Of a DNA stretch of 64,000 nt, positions 1-8,348 are shown one piece after another; the first letter of the stretch is position 1; every line of letters starts with the position of its first letter. Position numbers and translations under genes: made by a program. Source of the stretch: Lysinibacillus sp. FSL K6-0232 (GTDB lineage: Bacteria > Bacillota > Bacilli > Bacillales_A > Planococcaceae). The stretch spans positions 2,160,001 through 2,224,000 of the forward strand of contig NZ_JBBOYW010000001.1 in NCBI RefSeq assembly GCF_038008325.1, in the 5' to 3' direction. Below the pieces are notes generated by a model. It was not told the origin of the DNA, made no database searches, and saw nothing but the letters and a program-made list of their open reading frames with translations.

Positions 1-800
1 AGGGTGTTCGTCGCAATCAAGGGCGCACAGGGTCAGCGAATGGGCCAAATGCATTGCGTGAGGCATTAGCAAGCTTGCCGTGGACATTTGATGGTCAGCA
101 GCAAATCCTTGATGTTGGCAATATACTTTGTCTTAATCACGCGCTAGAGGAGGCACAACGCGAGCTTGGTGAAGTTGTGAGCACAGCACTACAAAAAGAT
201 TTAGCATGCGTAGTGTTAGGTGGTGGCCATGAAACATTATATGGCCATTATTTAGGCGTTCGCGCTGCATTACCAAAAGAGGCTAAAATCGGCATCATTA
301 ATATCGATGCACATTTTGATTTACGTCCCTATGATGAACAGCCTTCATCGGGTACTATGTTCCGCCAAATTTTAGAGCAGGACTCATATGCGGATTATTT
401 TGTTGTGGGCATTCAGCGCTACGGCAATACAAAAGCCTTGTTCCAAAAAGCAGATGAATTACAGGTCACATATATTTTAGAAGATGAAATAACTGACCAG
501 CAACGATTACTAGATGATATGCAGCACTATATGGATCAGCATGATTATGTGCTTTTAACCTTATGCATGGATGTGCTAAATGCGGCATTTGCACCAGGTG
601 TTAGCGCCCCTTCTCCATTCGGGCTTGACCCAGCAACTGTACGTGCCATTATCCAAAAAGTAACAGCACATCCCCATACACATTCTTTTGATATTAGCGA
701 GGTCAATCCATCACTAGATGAAAATGGGCGAACGGTTAAATTAGGGGCTTATTTTGCCTATGAGGCGCTAAACAACTTACTTGGGGGGCAAGGCACATGA
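1..800 (+). CDS. hutG: Formimidoylglutamase, 5' end outside window
   Basis: Ureohydrolase (arginase/agmatinase) family enzyme that splits N-formimidoyl-glutamate into glutamate and formamide, the last step of histidine breakdown in Bacilli. The open frame runs in from the left edge: codons from position 3 read GVRRNQGRTGSANGPNALR, the typical start region of HutG, so the internal TTG at 54 is not the true start. Visible manganese-site motifs are GGGHE, NIDAHFD and CMDVLNAAFAPGVSAPSPFG. The end is intact and its stop overlaps the gltS start by 4 bp (ATGA), implying coupled translation with a glutamate carrier. The rest of the hut genes would lie to the left. Confidence 0.93.
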   Translation, partial: GVRRNQGRTGSANGPNALREALASLPWTFDGQQQILDVGNILCLNHALEEAQRELGEVVSTALQKDLACVVLGGGHETLYGHYLGVRAALPKEAKIGIINIDAHFDLRPYDEQPSSGTMFRQILEQDSYADYFVVGIQRYGNTKALFQKADELQVTYILEDEITDQQRLLDDMQHYMDQHDYVLLTLCMDVLNAAFAPGVSAPSPFGLDPATVRAIIQKVTAHPHTHSFDISEVNPSLDENGRTVKLGAYFAYEALNNLLGGQGT

Positions 801-1981
801 TTGAAATCAATCAAATTACAACGGTGTTTCTAGCCGTTGCACTTTTTGTATTAGGCGGTTTTCTTGTTAATAAAATTGGGCTTTTAAAACGCTTTTGCAT
901 TCCAGCACCAGTTGTCGGAGGTCTACTATTTGCGGCACTCGCTACACTTTTAAAAACAACAGGTGCTGTAGAAATATCGCTTGATACTTCCCTACAAAGC
1001 CTATTTATGATTACATTTTTTACAACAATTGGCTTAGGGGCAAGCTTTAAACTTGTGAAACTAGGCGGAAAATTACTGATTATTTACTGGCTAGCATGTG
1101 GGTTCCTAGCTTTAATGCAAAACGTTATCGGTGTATCGCTTGCATCGCTTATGGGCATTCATCCTTTAATCGGAATGATGGCGGGTGCTGTTTCCATGGA
1201 GGGTGGTCATGGCGCGGCAGCTGCATTTGGACAAACCTTAGAGGATTTAGGGATTTCCTCAGCGATGACAATTGGCGCAGCGGCAGCAACTTGTGGCTTA
1301 GTTGCAGGGGGCTTAATTGGTGGTCCAATTGTCAAATATCTCGTTGGCAAATATAATTTAACACCCGATGAGCAAGAAGCAGAGGAAGTTGAATTTGACA
1401 ATAAGCATGAACAAATTACAACGGATTCATTCTTTCTACAAGTATTATTGATTACATTTTCTATGGCTGTTGGCACGTATATTGGCGCATTGTTTTCAGA
1501 AGCAACAGGCTTTGTACTGCCAGGCTATGTAGGTGCTATGTTTGTCGCCGTATTTGTGCGCAATATTATGGATAAAGTCAAACCTGAAGCCATTAATATG
1601 AAAAGTATTTCATTAATTGGGGATGTGACATTAGGCATCTTCCTATCAATGGCACTAATGAGTATTAAATTATGGGAAATTGCTGATTTAGCATTGCCAT
1701 TATTTATTATCGTCTTTGTACAGGTACTCTTTATTGTTGTTTTTTGTATTTTTGTATTATTTAAGCTGCTTGGTAAAAATTACGATGCAGCCGTTATGGT
1801 AGCAGGCTTTGCTGGGCATGGCTTAGGGGCAACACCAAATGCAATGGCTAATATGTCCGCCGTTGTCCAACGATTTGGCCCTTCTAAAAAGGCTTTTCTT
1901 GTCGTACCTATTGTAGGCGCATTTTTAATTGATGTTTTCGGTATTCCGATTATTATTACAACGATTAATCTATTTAAATAA
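797..1981 (+). CDS. gltS: Sodium/glutamate symporter
   Basis: GltS family membrane carrier (394 aa, normal family length) that moves glutamate with Na+. About ten hydrophobic segments are visible in two similar halves. Glycine-rich re-entrant stretches occur in each half, for example GAVSMEGGHGAAAAFG and AGFAGHGLGATPNAMANM, which are hallmarks of the family. The ATG at 797 overlaps the hutG stop, so the two genes form one transcript. Since HutG makes glutamate, the carrier may balance glutamate during histidine use; that role is inferred. A strong hairpin follows at once. Confidence 0.92.
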   Translation: MIEINQITTVFLAVALFVLGGFLVNKIGLLKRFCIPAPVVGGLLFAALATLLKTTGAVEISLDTSLQSLFMITFFTTIGLGASFKLVKLGGKLLIIYWLACGFLALMQNVIGVSLASLMGIHPLIGMMAGAVSMEGGHGAAAAFGQTLEDLGISSAMTIGAAAATCGLVAGGLIGGPIVKYLVGKYNLTPDEQEAEEVEFDNKHEQITTDSFFLQVLLITFSMAVGTYIGALFSEATGFVLPGYVGAMFVAVFVRNIMDKVKPEAINMKSISLIGDVTLGIFLSMALMSIKLWEIADLALPLFIIVFVQVLFIVVFCIFVLFKLLGKNYDAAVMVAGFAGHGLGATPNAMANMSAVVQRFGPSKKAFLVVPIVGAFLIDVFGIPIIITTINLFK

Positions 1982-1986
1982 TAAAT

Positions 1987-2027
1987 AAGCCGTGCAACTG
2001 TCTTTTGAAGATGGTTGCACGGCTTTG
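1987..2027. terminator. Bidirectional hairpin terminator between gltS and pdaA/pgdA-like gene
   Basis: A perfect 12-bp inverted repeat AAGCCGTGCAAC / GTTGCACGGCTT with a 15-nt loop lies between converging genes. It overlaps the end of the deacetylase gene on the minus strand. Confidence 0.8.
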
Positions 2028-2028
2028 C

Positions 2029-3285
2029 TTATTGTAAAATCTCACTAACTGTGACAAATTCATAGCCTTGTTTTTGTAAATAAAGCAGCACATTTTCAAG
2101 ACCATTCGCCGTTGTTTGATGGATATCATGCATTAAAATAATGCTGCCATCTTGTACATTTGCTCTCACATACGCTAATATTTTATCTGGGTTATGATGC
2201 TTCCAGTCCAATGTATCAATCGACCATAAAATCGAAGGAATGGTCATAATGGAACGAACTTGCTCATTTGTTGCACCGTATGGTGGGCGGAAAACCGTTG
2301 GATATTGCCCAATCGCTGCATAAATCGCATTACTTGTTTGTGCAACTTGCTGTTTAACAGCTACCATTGGAAGACTTACTAAATTTTGGTGGTTCCATGT
2401 ATGATTACCAATTTCATGACCATCCTGATAGACTTGCTGCACAACTGCTTGATGGCTAGCAACATTTTGACCAATCATAAAAAATGTTGCCTTGGCATTA
2501 TATTTCTTTAAGATAGCTAAAATTTGTGGCGTTACCTTCGCACTTGGACCGTCATCAAATGTTAATGCAACACGCTTTGACTCACCTTTTGCTACAGGCT
2601 TTCCTTTATTATAAACTTGACGATTAAGTATATCTGTTAATTCAGCCGCTTTTATATAACCTTGTTGTTCCCCTGCCTCAACATACGTCCAGCCTGCAAG
2701 TGTTGTATACGATTGAACAATTGTTTTGTTGGCAAGTGTGCCGAGTATTTCCCCACTTGGGCTAGCTGTTAAACGTAGAACAGCACCATCTTTAGCATTT
2801 ATCTGTTGTTTAATGGCAGTAGGCTTTTTGAGCGTATTTGTCGCAATATACCCTACATCCTCACCATACTGAACAAAAGACCAGCCACCGGGTGCTGTGC
2901 CATAAACAAAAAGGATACGCCCCTCATAGAGATGCCCTATCTTTTGTGCATGCTGACTTGGTGCTGTAAATAAAGTTGTGCCACCTTTTGCTGCCAGTAA
3001 ATACCCCTTAGGCTTCACCTTAGCCAATACATCAGATTTTACATAGCCCTCCTGCCCTAGCGTTTGAATATATGCCCAGCCTTTGCTTGCTTTCGTCACC
3101 GTTACAAAGCTGTTTTTTGCTAGCTCAGCAAGCTCTGTGCTACTGGCAGAAGGCTCCTCCAAGATTACCGTATCCTGTATAACCTTGTGAATGACCACTG
3201 ATCCTTCAGCGCCTGCTGATTGCTGCCCTGTCATAAAGCCGATTATCGCTATTAAAAATAACATATAAGGTAAAAGTTTCTTCAT
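2029..3285 (-). CDS. Secreted polysaccharide deacetylase with SH3 repeats
   Basis: 418 aa protein with an N-terminal signal peptide (hydrophobic stretch to about residue 26), about three bacterial SH3-like repeats (residues 30-215), then a NodB-type deacetylase domain. Catalytic motifs are visible: LTFDDGPS (metal Asp pair), HEIGNHTWNH (metal His residues), RPPYGATN, and the late HD of ILMHDIH. Such enzymes remove acetyl groups from peptidoglycan sugars outside the cell, the SH3 repeats binding the wall. The ATG is preceded by AAGGTGGTGAGG. It lies 69 bp downstream of a D,D-carboxypeptidase gene on the same strand, so a small wall-remodelling unit is likely. The exact substrate (GlcNAc or MurNAc) cannot be told from sequence. 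Confidence 0.88.
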   Translation of the reverse strand: MKKLLPYMLFLIAIIGFMTGQQSAGAEGSVVIHKVIQDTVILEEPSASSTELAELAKNSFVTVTKASKGWAYIQTLGQEGYVKSDVLAKVKPKGYLLAAKGGTTLFTAPSQHAQKIGHLYEGRILFVYGTAPGGWSFVQYGEDVGYIATNTLKKPTAIKQQINAKDGAVLRLTASPSGEILGTLANKTIVQSYTTLAGWTYVEAGEQQGYIKAAELTDILNRQVYNKGKPVAKGESKRVALTFDDGPSAKVTPQILAILKKYNAKATFFMIGQNVASHQAVVQQVYQDGHEIGNHTWNHQNLVSLPMVAVKQQVAQTSNAIYAAIGQYPTVFRPPYGATNEQVRSIMTIPSILWSIDTLDWKHHNPDKILAYVRANVQDGSIILMHDIHQTTANGLENVLLYLQKQGYEFVTVSEILQ

Positions 3286-3354
3286 TGTTCCTCACCACCT
3301 TATACACCTTCTACCCTTTTCTCTAGCAGGCTACGCATAGAGATATAGTTTTCT

Positions 3355-4188
3355 TTATAATTTCTCTGCAACGGTTAAAGCATCTTCAATATGCATAGGT
3401 GCCCGTGTGTGCCCTGATGCATTTGTAGTAATTAATAAAAACTGCTGTCCCTCTTTTTCAATCAATGATGCTAAACATAACCCTGCTTCAGGTGTATAGC
3501 CTGTTTTTCCTCCAATGATAGTATCCTCCACACCAGCCATCTTTGTATATAAGGAGCTTGCGATAACGAGCTTATTTGGGACATAGGTTGTATAACTTTT
3601 TGAAGTAAATATTTGATAAAATATGGGATTTTCCAAAGCATAGCGTAAAAGCTTACTAATATCTCGTACACTTGATTGATGTGCTTCATGATGAAGTCCA
3701 CTAGCATTAACAAAATGCGTATCTGTCATACCTAGTTCATGTGCCTTCTGATTCATCCATACTACAAATTCTTCCTCACTACCTGCAAGAGCCTCCGCAA
3801 GTGTCCCAGTTGCATCCGCACCTGAGGCAAGCAATGTACCATATAATAAATCTTCAATTGTGACAAAGTCACCTGCATGAAAGCCTGCCATTGAGGCATT
3901 TTGGGCTGTAAATGTTGAAATCGTTTGCGCATCTACAATCGTTTGTGCTTGTAAATCCTCCGCCTTTTCAATGGCAACAATGGCCGTCATTATTTTGGTT
4001 AAAGAAGCAGGGTAGATTATTGCATCCGCATTCTTTTCATACAGCACCTTGTCTTGCCCATTCAGTAATAAAGCATTTTGACTATGTAATGATGGAATTT
4101 CAAAATAATTTAGCTCCTGTGTTTTGTTTGTATGATAAAACATAAATATTCCTACACAAAGACAGCAAAATAAGATAAATTTTTTCAC
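3355..4188 (-). CDS. Serine-type D-Ala-D-Ala carboxypeptidase (S11, DacF-like)
   Basis: 277 aa low-molecular-weight penicillin-binding protein. An N-terminal hydrophobic segment acts as signal or anchor. The active-site motifs are in order: SLTK (nucleophile Ser and Lys), SGAD (SxN-type motif, here with Ala in place of the usual Asn), and KTG in GGKTGYTPEAG. It trims the terminal D-Ala from stem peptides outside the membrane. It lacks the usual C-terminal beta-domain and amphipathic anchor of longer DacA/DacF proteins, so it is a short form. The SGA instead of SGN is worth noting but occurs in some homologues. It is upstream of the deacetylase gene on the same strand. Confidence 0.85.
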   Translation of the reverse strand: MKKFILFCCLCVGIFMFYHTNKTQELNYFEIPSLHSQNALLLNGQDKVLYEKNADAIIYPASLTKIMTAIVAIEKAEDLQAQTIVDAQTISTFTAQNASMAGFHAGDFVTIEDLLYGTLLASGADATGTLAEALAGSEEEFVVWMNQKAHELGMTDTHFVNASGLHHEAHQSSVRDISKLLRYALENPIFYQIFTSKSYTTYVPNKLVIASSLYTKMAGVEDTIIGGKTGYTPEAGLCLASLIEKEGQQFLLITTNASGHTRAPMHIEDALTVAEKL

Positions 4189-4273
4189 AAAAACGCCTCC
4201 TACATATTATAATAAGAGGCAATTCTGAATATTCCTGTACGAATTTTATGAAGAAATTCTTAAGATAGCTAGC

Positions 4274-5962
4274 TTAAAAGGTGCTATCAAATAAATTTTC
4301 GGCTATGCCCTGTAGAATATCCTGCTCCTCAAAGGTCATTAGCTGTTCCTTTGTAAGCTTTGGCTGCTGAATCAGTCTATTGGATTGAATTGTCACTAGC
4401 TTTTCAAACAAGTTACGAATATAGCGACCATTAGAGAAATTTGGTATATCTTCAATAGGTATTTGATGGAGCTGTGCCTTCATATGCTGTGCAAAGGCAT
4501 CACCAAACTGGTAATCATTCCCCTGACAAAGCATGGCAAAAATATCATACAGCTCATCCGTACTAAAATTATCAAACTGGACAAAATGATTAAAGCGTGA
4601 TTTAAAGCCAGGGTTAGATTGTAAAAATTCCTCTATTAGCTCCGTATAGCCTGCCACAATAACGACTAAATCATCCCGTAAATCCTCCATTGCCTTTAAT
4701 AAACTATCAATCGCTTCCTTGCCAAATGCATCCTGTTTATCATTGACCAATGAATAGGCTTCATCAATAAACAGCACGCCACCCTTCGCTTTATTAACCA
4801 CTTCCTGCACCTTTAGCGCTGTTTGTCCAACGTACCCTGCGACTAGCCCTGCACGATCCGTTTCCACAAAATGTCCACTAGATAAAACACCAAGATGCTT
4901 ATAAATTTGCCCAATAATACGTGCTACCGTTGTTTTACCTGTGCCTGGATTACCAGAGAATACAAGGTGATACGTAATCGGAAAGCTTGTTAAGCCGTGA
5001 TCGACACGCATGCTTTGGATTTTAATGAAATTAATTAAATTATGTAATTCCTTCTTCGCATTTGGCAGCCCAACAAGACGATCAAGCTGCTGCTGAAGCT
5101 TCTCAATCTCTCGTTCAACCTCAGGCGTAATACGCAAGCGTTCATCGTTAATAAATTCACCACTGTAAATGATTTTACCGTCCTCGTTAAAATAATCGCC
5201 TCGACCATGCTTTTGTCCATCGACAAGCTCGCCAATATAAGAAGCCTGTCCATTTGGATAATAAAGCGTTCCTTGACCTGTCATAGCATCCTCTTTAAAT
5301 TGGCCCTCTGCTTCTAAAATGCCATCTCTAGCATAAATTTTTCCTTTACCATGCTTCATATCCTCAAAGAAATGACCTTCGTATTGTAAAGTTGTCATAC
5401 CACGTGCTAGCTCTTCGGCTGTTGGCGATTCTGCAGGATAATATAGTTTACCAGCACCCTGCATGTGATGCCAAATAAACTCACCTTCATATTGTAAAAA
5501 GCCGTTTGGATAATATTGCTTACCCTTCCCTTTTTTCATGCCATGAACAAAATCACCCTCATACTGTGGCTGATTCAAATGAGGATATTGCGCGCGCAAT
5601 GCTTGATAAGGCGCAATCACATCCTCTTCATAATATAAAATGCCATAGCCGTCCATTAAGTCATTACGAAAATGCCCCTCGTAGTAGACCATTCCATCTT
5701 TATATAAAATACCATTGCCTTGTTTTTTATTTTGGATAAATTCACCTTGATAGATAATTTGCCCTTTTAAATACATAATGCCATTGCCTTGCTTCATATG
5801 GTTGACAAATTCGCCCTCAAATAGCACTGCGCCTTCTTGGTCAAATAATGTACCCTTACCATCATAAATATCATGGCCAAAATCATTTTTCTTAACGCCA
5901 CCTCTGTACATAATTTTGCCATCTGGATAAAATAGTTCTTTTTCTTCGTGATTATGTGTCAT
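4274..5962 (-). CDS. MORN-repeat protein fused to a CbbX/SpoVK-type AAA ATPase
   Basis: 562 aa. The first half (about residues 15-275) holds about ten MORN-type repeats of pattern YEGxFxxxxxxGxGxxY. The second half is an AAA+ domain of the CbbX/SpoVK/EccA group with Walker A GNPGTGKTT, Walker B VLFIDEAYSL, and a sensor region IVAGY. MORN repeats bind lipids or proteins; this AAA group remodels protein complexes. No signal peptide is seen, so it acts in the cytoplasm, perhaps at the membrane. The gene is diverging from the 145-residue membrane protein to its right. Function in the cell is unknown; the fusion itself is directly visible. Confidence 0.85.
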   Translation of the reverse strand: MTHNHEEKELFYPDGKIMYRGGVKKNDFGHDIYDGKGTLFDQEGAVLFEGEFVNHMKQGNGIMYLKGQIIYQGEFIQNKKQGNGILYKDGMVYYEGHFRNDLMDGYGILYYEEDVIAPYQALRAQYPHLNQPQYEGDFVHGMKKGKGKQYYPNGFLQYEGEFIWHHMQGAGKLYYPAESPTAEELARGMTTLQYEGHFFEDMKHGKGKIYARDGILEAEGQFKEDAMTGQGTLYYPNGQASYIGELVDGQKHGRGDYFNEDGKIIYSGEFINDERLRITPEVEREIEKLQQQLDRLVGLPNAKKELHNLINFIKIQSMRVDHGLTSFPITYHLVFSGNPGTGKTTVARIIGQIYKHLGVLSSGHFVETDRAGLVAGYVGQTALKVQEVVNKAKGGVLFIDEAYSLVNDKQDAFGKEAIDSLLKAMEDLRDDLVVIVAGYTELIEEFLQSNPGFKSRFNHFVQFDNFSTDELYDIFAMLCQGNDYQFGDAFAQHMKAQLHQIPIEDIPNFSNGRYIRNLFEKLVTIQSNRLIQQPKLTKEQLMTFEEQDILQGIAENLFDSTF

Positions 5963-6054
5963 TTAATTGCCTTCCTTTATCATTTCAGTATATGCTCAAT
6001 TATAGCGTGGAAAGAATACATATGTAAGAATTTTTAGAATTTAAGGAGATTGGC

Positions 6055-6492
6055 ATGAAAAAAAGATATAAATTACTGCTAGGCATTATACTCCCATTGA
6101 TTATTCTCTACAGCTCAACAATCTTATTAACACGAGATACCGATTTTACAAAGGAAGTAACAGAGCGTCTTGAAGTAGAGATAGAGGAAATCAAGGAAAT
6201 AGAAATTATTCGTGCCTCTGATGAAAAAACGATTATAGTTAGTGATGCAGCACAAATCCATCAATTGATGGAAACATTACAGGATCAGCCATTAAAGAAG
6301 GTATATTTTGCGAAATCTGATTTTCAGGAGGCTTATTGGCTAACATTAACAATGAATGATACTCGTGAAATCGGCTTGCGCTTCGATGATACAAAGCATT
6401 TATTTGTCTATCTATATGAGGAGAACTATTTAAAAGATTATAAGCTGCCAAATAACTTTGATTTAACCTTTATCGAGCAGCTTTTTCATTAG
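6055..6492 (+). CDS. Membrane-anchored protein of unknown function
   Basis: 145 aa with one N-terminal membrane segment (residues 7-25) followed by an acidic extracellular domain. I do not recognise a family. The start ATG has AAGGAG eight bases upstream and a U-tailed hairpin follows the stop, so it is a single-gene unit. It faces away from the MORN/AAA gene, sharing the roughly 90-bp region between them. Confidence 0.7.
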   Translation: MKKRYKLLLGIILPLIILYSSTILLTRDTDFTKEVTERLEVEIEEIKEIEIIRASDEKTIIVSDAAQIHQLMETLQDQPLKKVYFAKSDFQEAYWLTLTMNDTREIGLRFDDTKHLFVYLYEENYLKDYKLPNNFDLTFIEQLFH

Positions 6493-6497
6493 CGAAT

Positions 6498-6544
6498 AAA
6501 AAACGCGAGAAATCCATTATAAATATGGGCTTCCCGCGTTTTTT
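6498..6544. terminator. Bidirectional terminator
   Basis: Inverted repeat AAAAAACGCG / CGCGTTTTTT with extra pairing inside gives U-tails on both strands. It ends the 6055 gene on the plus strand and could stop minus-strand transcripts of the CRISPR array to its right. Confidence 0.7.
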
Positions 6545-6631
6545 AGTTTTATCGCACAATTTCCATAAATAGTTTGTCAATCATAAGCCCATTGCCAAGC
6601 TCGTTTTCTTTCAGGGTAAACATCCCTATTT

Positions 6632-6869
6632 ATTCCAACTCATATTTTCTATGTAGAGAATGACGCCTATTCAACTTACAAATGGTGTGTATCTAGCTAA
6701 TTTCAATCCACATTCTCTATGTAGAGAATGACTCGACATCTTGTTCAATTAGTAATGGTAGTAATTTCATTTCAATCTACATTCTCTATGTAGAGAATGA
6801 CATTCCGCAGCCTGAAAGGATAATGGAGTTTGAGGGATTTCAATCCACATTCTCTATGTAGAGAATGAC
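6632..6869 (-). CRISPR. CRISPR mini-array 1 (type I-C-like repeats, 4 repeats, 3 spacers)
   Basis: Four 33-bp repeats at 6632-6664, 6700-6732, 6769-6801 and 6837-6869 enclose unique spacers of 35, 36 and 35 bp. Read on the minus strand, the repeat starts GTC, has stem ATTCTCTACATAGAGAAT, and ends GTGGATTGAAAT, the ending typical of type I-C repeats. The 6632 copy differs at five positions, as expected for the terminal repeat far from the leader; the 6769 copy has one change. The leader is therefore on the right. No cas gene is present anywhere in the window, so processing would need Cas proteins encoded elsewhere. Confidence 0.88.
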
Positions 6870-7028
6870 GTCATTTTCGAAAAGTATTTAATAAAAATAC
6901 TTGTTTATTAACAATTTAGAGTATGAGGATAGGCATTTAGAAACAACCGCTTACTAGATAGCAACTTTTTTCGACTTATATTTGGTGCGAATCCTACTGG
7001 ATAATTATGTTCGCTTACCATTCGCACC
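6870..7028 (-). promoter_or_regulatory. Leader of CRISPR array 1
   Basis: AT-rich leader whose sequence next to the repeat has diverged from the other two leaders. It keeps the same inverted repeat GGTGCGAAT (6984-6992) / ATTCGCACC (7020-7028), arms 27 bp apart, 114 bp from the first repeat. A weak promoter candidate is TTGTTT (6941-6946) and TACTCT (6918-6923) with 17-bp spacing, minus strand. Confidence 0.65.
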
Positions 7029-7080
7029 AACTATATTGTAGCAAAGATTTCTTCTATACAGTGCAGAATATATTGCTGTC

Positions 7081-7314
7081 ACGTCAACTTATTTTTTCTA
7101 TATAGAGAAAGACATTAAAAATCAATTCGCAGGGATGAACTCGATAATTTCAATCCACTTTCTCCATATAGAGAAAGACGGGATTAGCGAGGCGCAATTC
7201 AAGTTTGATATTCTATTTCAATCCACTTTCTCCATATAGAGAAAGACGCATTTCCTTCTTCATCTACTAAACCTTCTACATATTTCAATCCACTTTCTCC
7301 ATATAGAGAAAGAC
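7081..7314 (-). CRISPR. CRISPR mini-array 2 (type I-C-like repeats, 4 repeats, 3 spacers)
   Basis: Repeats at 7081-7113 (degenerate, 25 of 33 positions match), 7147-7179, 7215-7247 and 7282-7314 (three identical copies) with spacers of 33, 35 and 34 bp. On the minus strand the repeat has stem CTTTCTCTATATGGAGAAAG and the I-C-like ending GTGGATTGAAAT. Compared with array 1, an A-T pair in the stem is replaced by T-A, so pairing is kept by a compensatory change. The leader lies on the right and the degenerate terminal repeat on the left. Confidence 0.9.
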
Positions 7315-7474
7315 TGTGAAAATTGCTGTAAAAGTGATATTTATCATTGATTTTTATTGAAAAATAAATTTATATAGTAATATTAACCTAAAACAACTTT
7401 CATTTCAATGGCAAATCCCTTCAATAGTTGGTGCGAATCTCCCTAGGAAATCATGTTTGCTTGCTATTCGCACC
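7315..7474 (-). promoter_or_regulatory. Leader of CRISPR array 2 with promoter and inverted repeat
   Basis: 160-bp leader that aligns without gaps to 45642-45801 at about nine in ten positions by eye. On the minus strand a good promoter is visible: TTGAAA (7403-7408), 17 bp, TAATAT (7380-7385), placing transcription start about 60 bp before the first repeat. Upstream of the -35 lies the inverted repeat GGTGCGAAT (7430-7438) / ATTCGCACC (7466-7474), arms 27 bp apart. Confidence 0.75.
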
Positions 7475-7531
7475 TGTGATTGAATAAGGGTGATTGCCTC
7501 TATAATCGTTGGTTTTTGCCATGGCTTACAA

Positions 7532-7846
7532 TTACTTTAATTTAACAGCTGTGCCGTAGACAAGCACCTCTGATGTACCATCCATTACAGAAGAAGTTGC
7601 ATAGCGTACGCCTACAATCGCATTTGCCCCTAGTTGCTTGGCTTCTTCCTCCATTGCTTCTGTGGCAATTTCACGTGAACGTACAAGCATTTCGGCATAT
7701 TCCTTCATTTCACCTCCAACAATATTACGAAGACCTGCTATCATATCACGCCCAATATTTCTGGATTGCACAGAATTGCCCTTGACTAAACCAAGTGTTT
7801 CGATAATTTCTCGTCCTGCTACACTATCTGATGTTGCTAGTAACAT
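7532..7846 (-). CDS. YbjQ/UPF0145 family protein
   Basis: 104 aa, full length for the family. Core motifs are visible: the N-terminal GREIIETLGLVKGN, the RNIGRDMIAGLRNIVGGE segment and the GANAIVGVRY strand. Homologues form pentameric rings of unknown role, sometimes called putative heavy-metal-binding proteins. It ends a minus-strand unit with the deoxyribosyltransferase gene (2 bp between them) and lies just outside the leader of CRISPR array 2. No hairpin terminator is evident before the leader. Confidence 0.85.
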   Translation of the reverse strand: MLLATSDSVAGREIIETLGLVKGNSVQSRNIGRDMIAGLRNIVGGEMKEYAEMLVRSREIATEAMEEEAKQLGANAIVGVRYATSSVMDGTSEVLVYGTAVKLK

Positions 7847-7848
7847 AC

Positions 7849-8337
7849 TTATTCCTCCCTATTGCTATAGTGTTGTACAGCCTCCACCGCTTCTTCAATC
7901 GAGGCTGTAATAATGCCTGTACGTTTAATTAAACCTACTACAAATAAATTACGGTAGACAAACTGATTTTCCAGTCCATCTCGTACAAGTGCCTCTATTT
8001 TTTGCATATTATCGCGCCCTTGCTGACGAACATCTGTTAGTAAGCCAACAATGGGACGATTTAGCATTGCAAATGCACCGATTTCGGCGGCCACTCCCGA
8101 ATCAATTTCCACACCGTCTAATACAGCAATTAATAAATCACTGCCTTGTAGCATTGCTAAATCCGCCTCTGCAATGGCTTGGCTATCCGCATAGGCAGAT
8201 TTATCGTTGATCGCATCGTTCTCCTGCGGGACGTATAGCTCAATATCTGGTACAGCCTTGCGAATAGCTGCTGCTAGCTGCTCATTTACAAAACGATCTC
8301 CTAAAGAAAATAATCCATTTGCTAAGTATGCCTTCAT
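7849..8337 (-). CDS. Nucleoside 2-deoxyribosyltransferase family protein
   Basis: 162 aa protein of the Nuc_deoxyrib_tr fold. The N-terminal AYLANGLFSLGD, the central SDLLIAVLDGVEIDSGVAAEIGAFAMLNRP (catalytic Glu within the D-G-V-E region by family analogy, and the conserved D-S-G-V-A-E-x-G motif) and a late Asn/Phe segment are visible. Family members move deoxyribose between bases in nucleotide salvage. It is followed 2 bp later by the YbjQ-like gene, so they are co-transcribed. Substrate is not predictable. Confidence 0.85.
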   Translation of the reverse strand: MKAYLANGLFSLGDRFVNEQLAAAIRKAVPDIELYVPQENDAINDKSAYADSQAIAEADLAMLQGSDLLIAVLDGVEIDSGVAAEIGAFAMLNRPIVGLLTDVRQQGRDNMQKIEALVRDGLENQFVYRNLFVVGLIKRTGIITASIEEAVEAVQHYSNREE

Positions 8338-8348
8338 CAGTAAACTCC

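Noticed and set aside
6493..7531. cas genes near the CRISPR arrays
   Set aside because: All frames in and around the region were read; the nearest genes are a MORN/AAA protein and YbjQ, none related to Cas.
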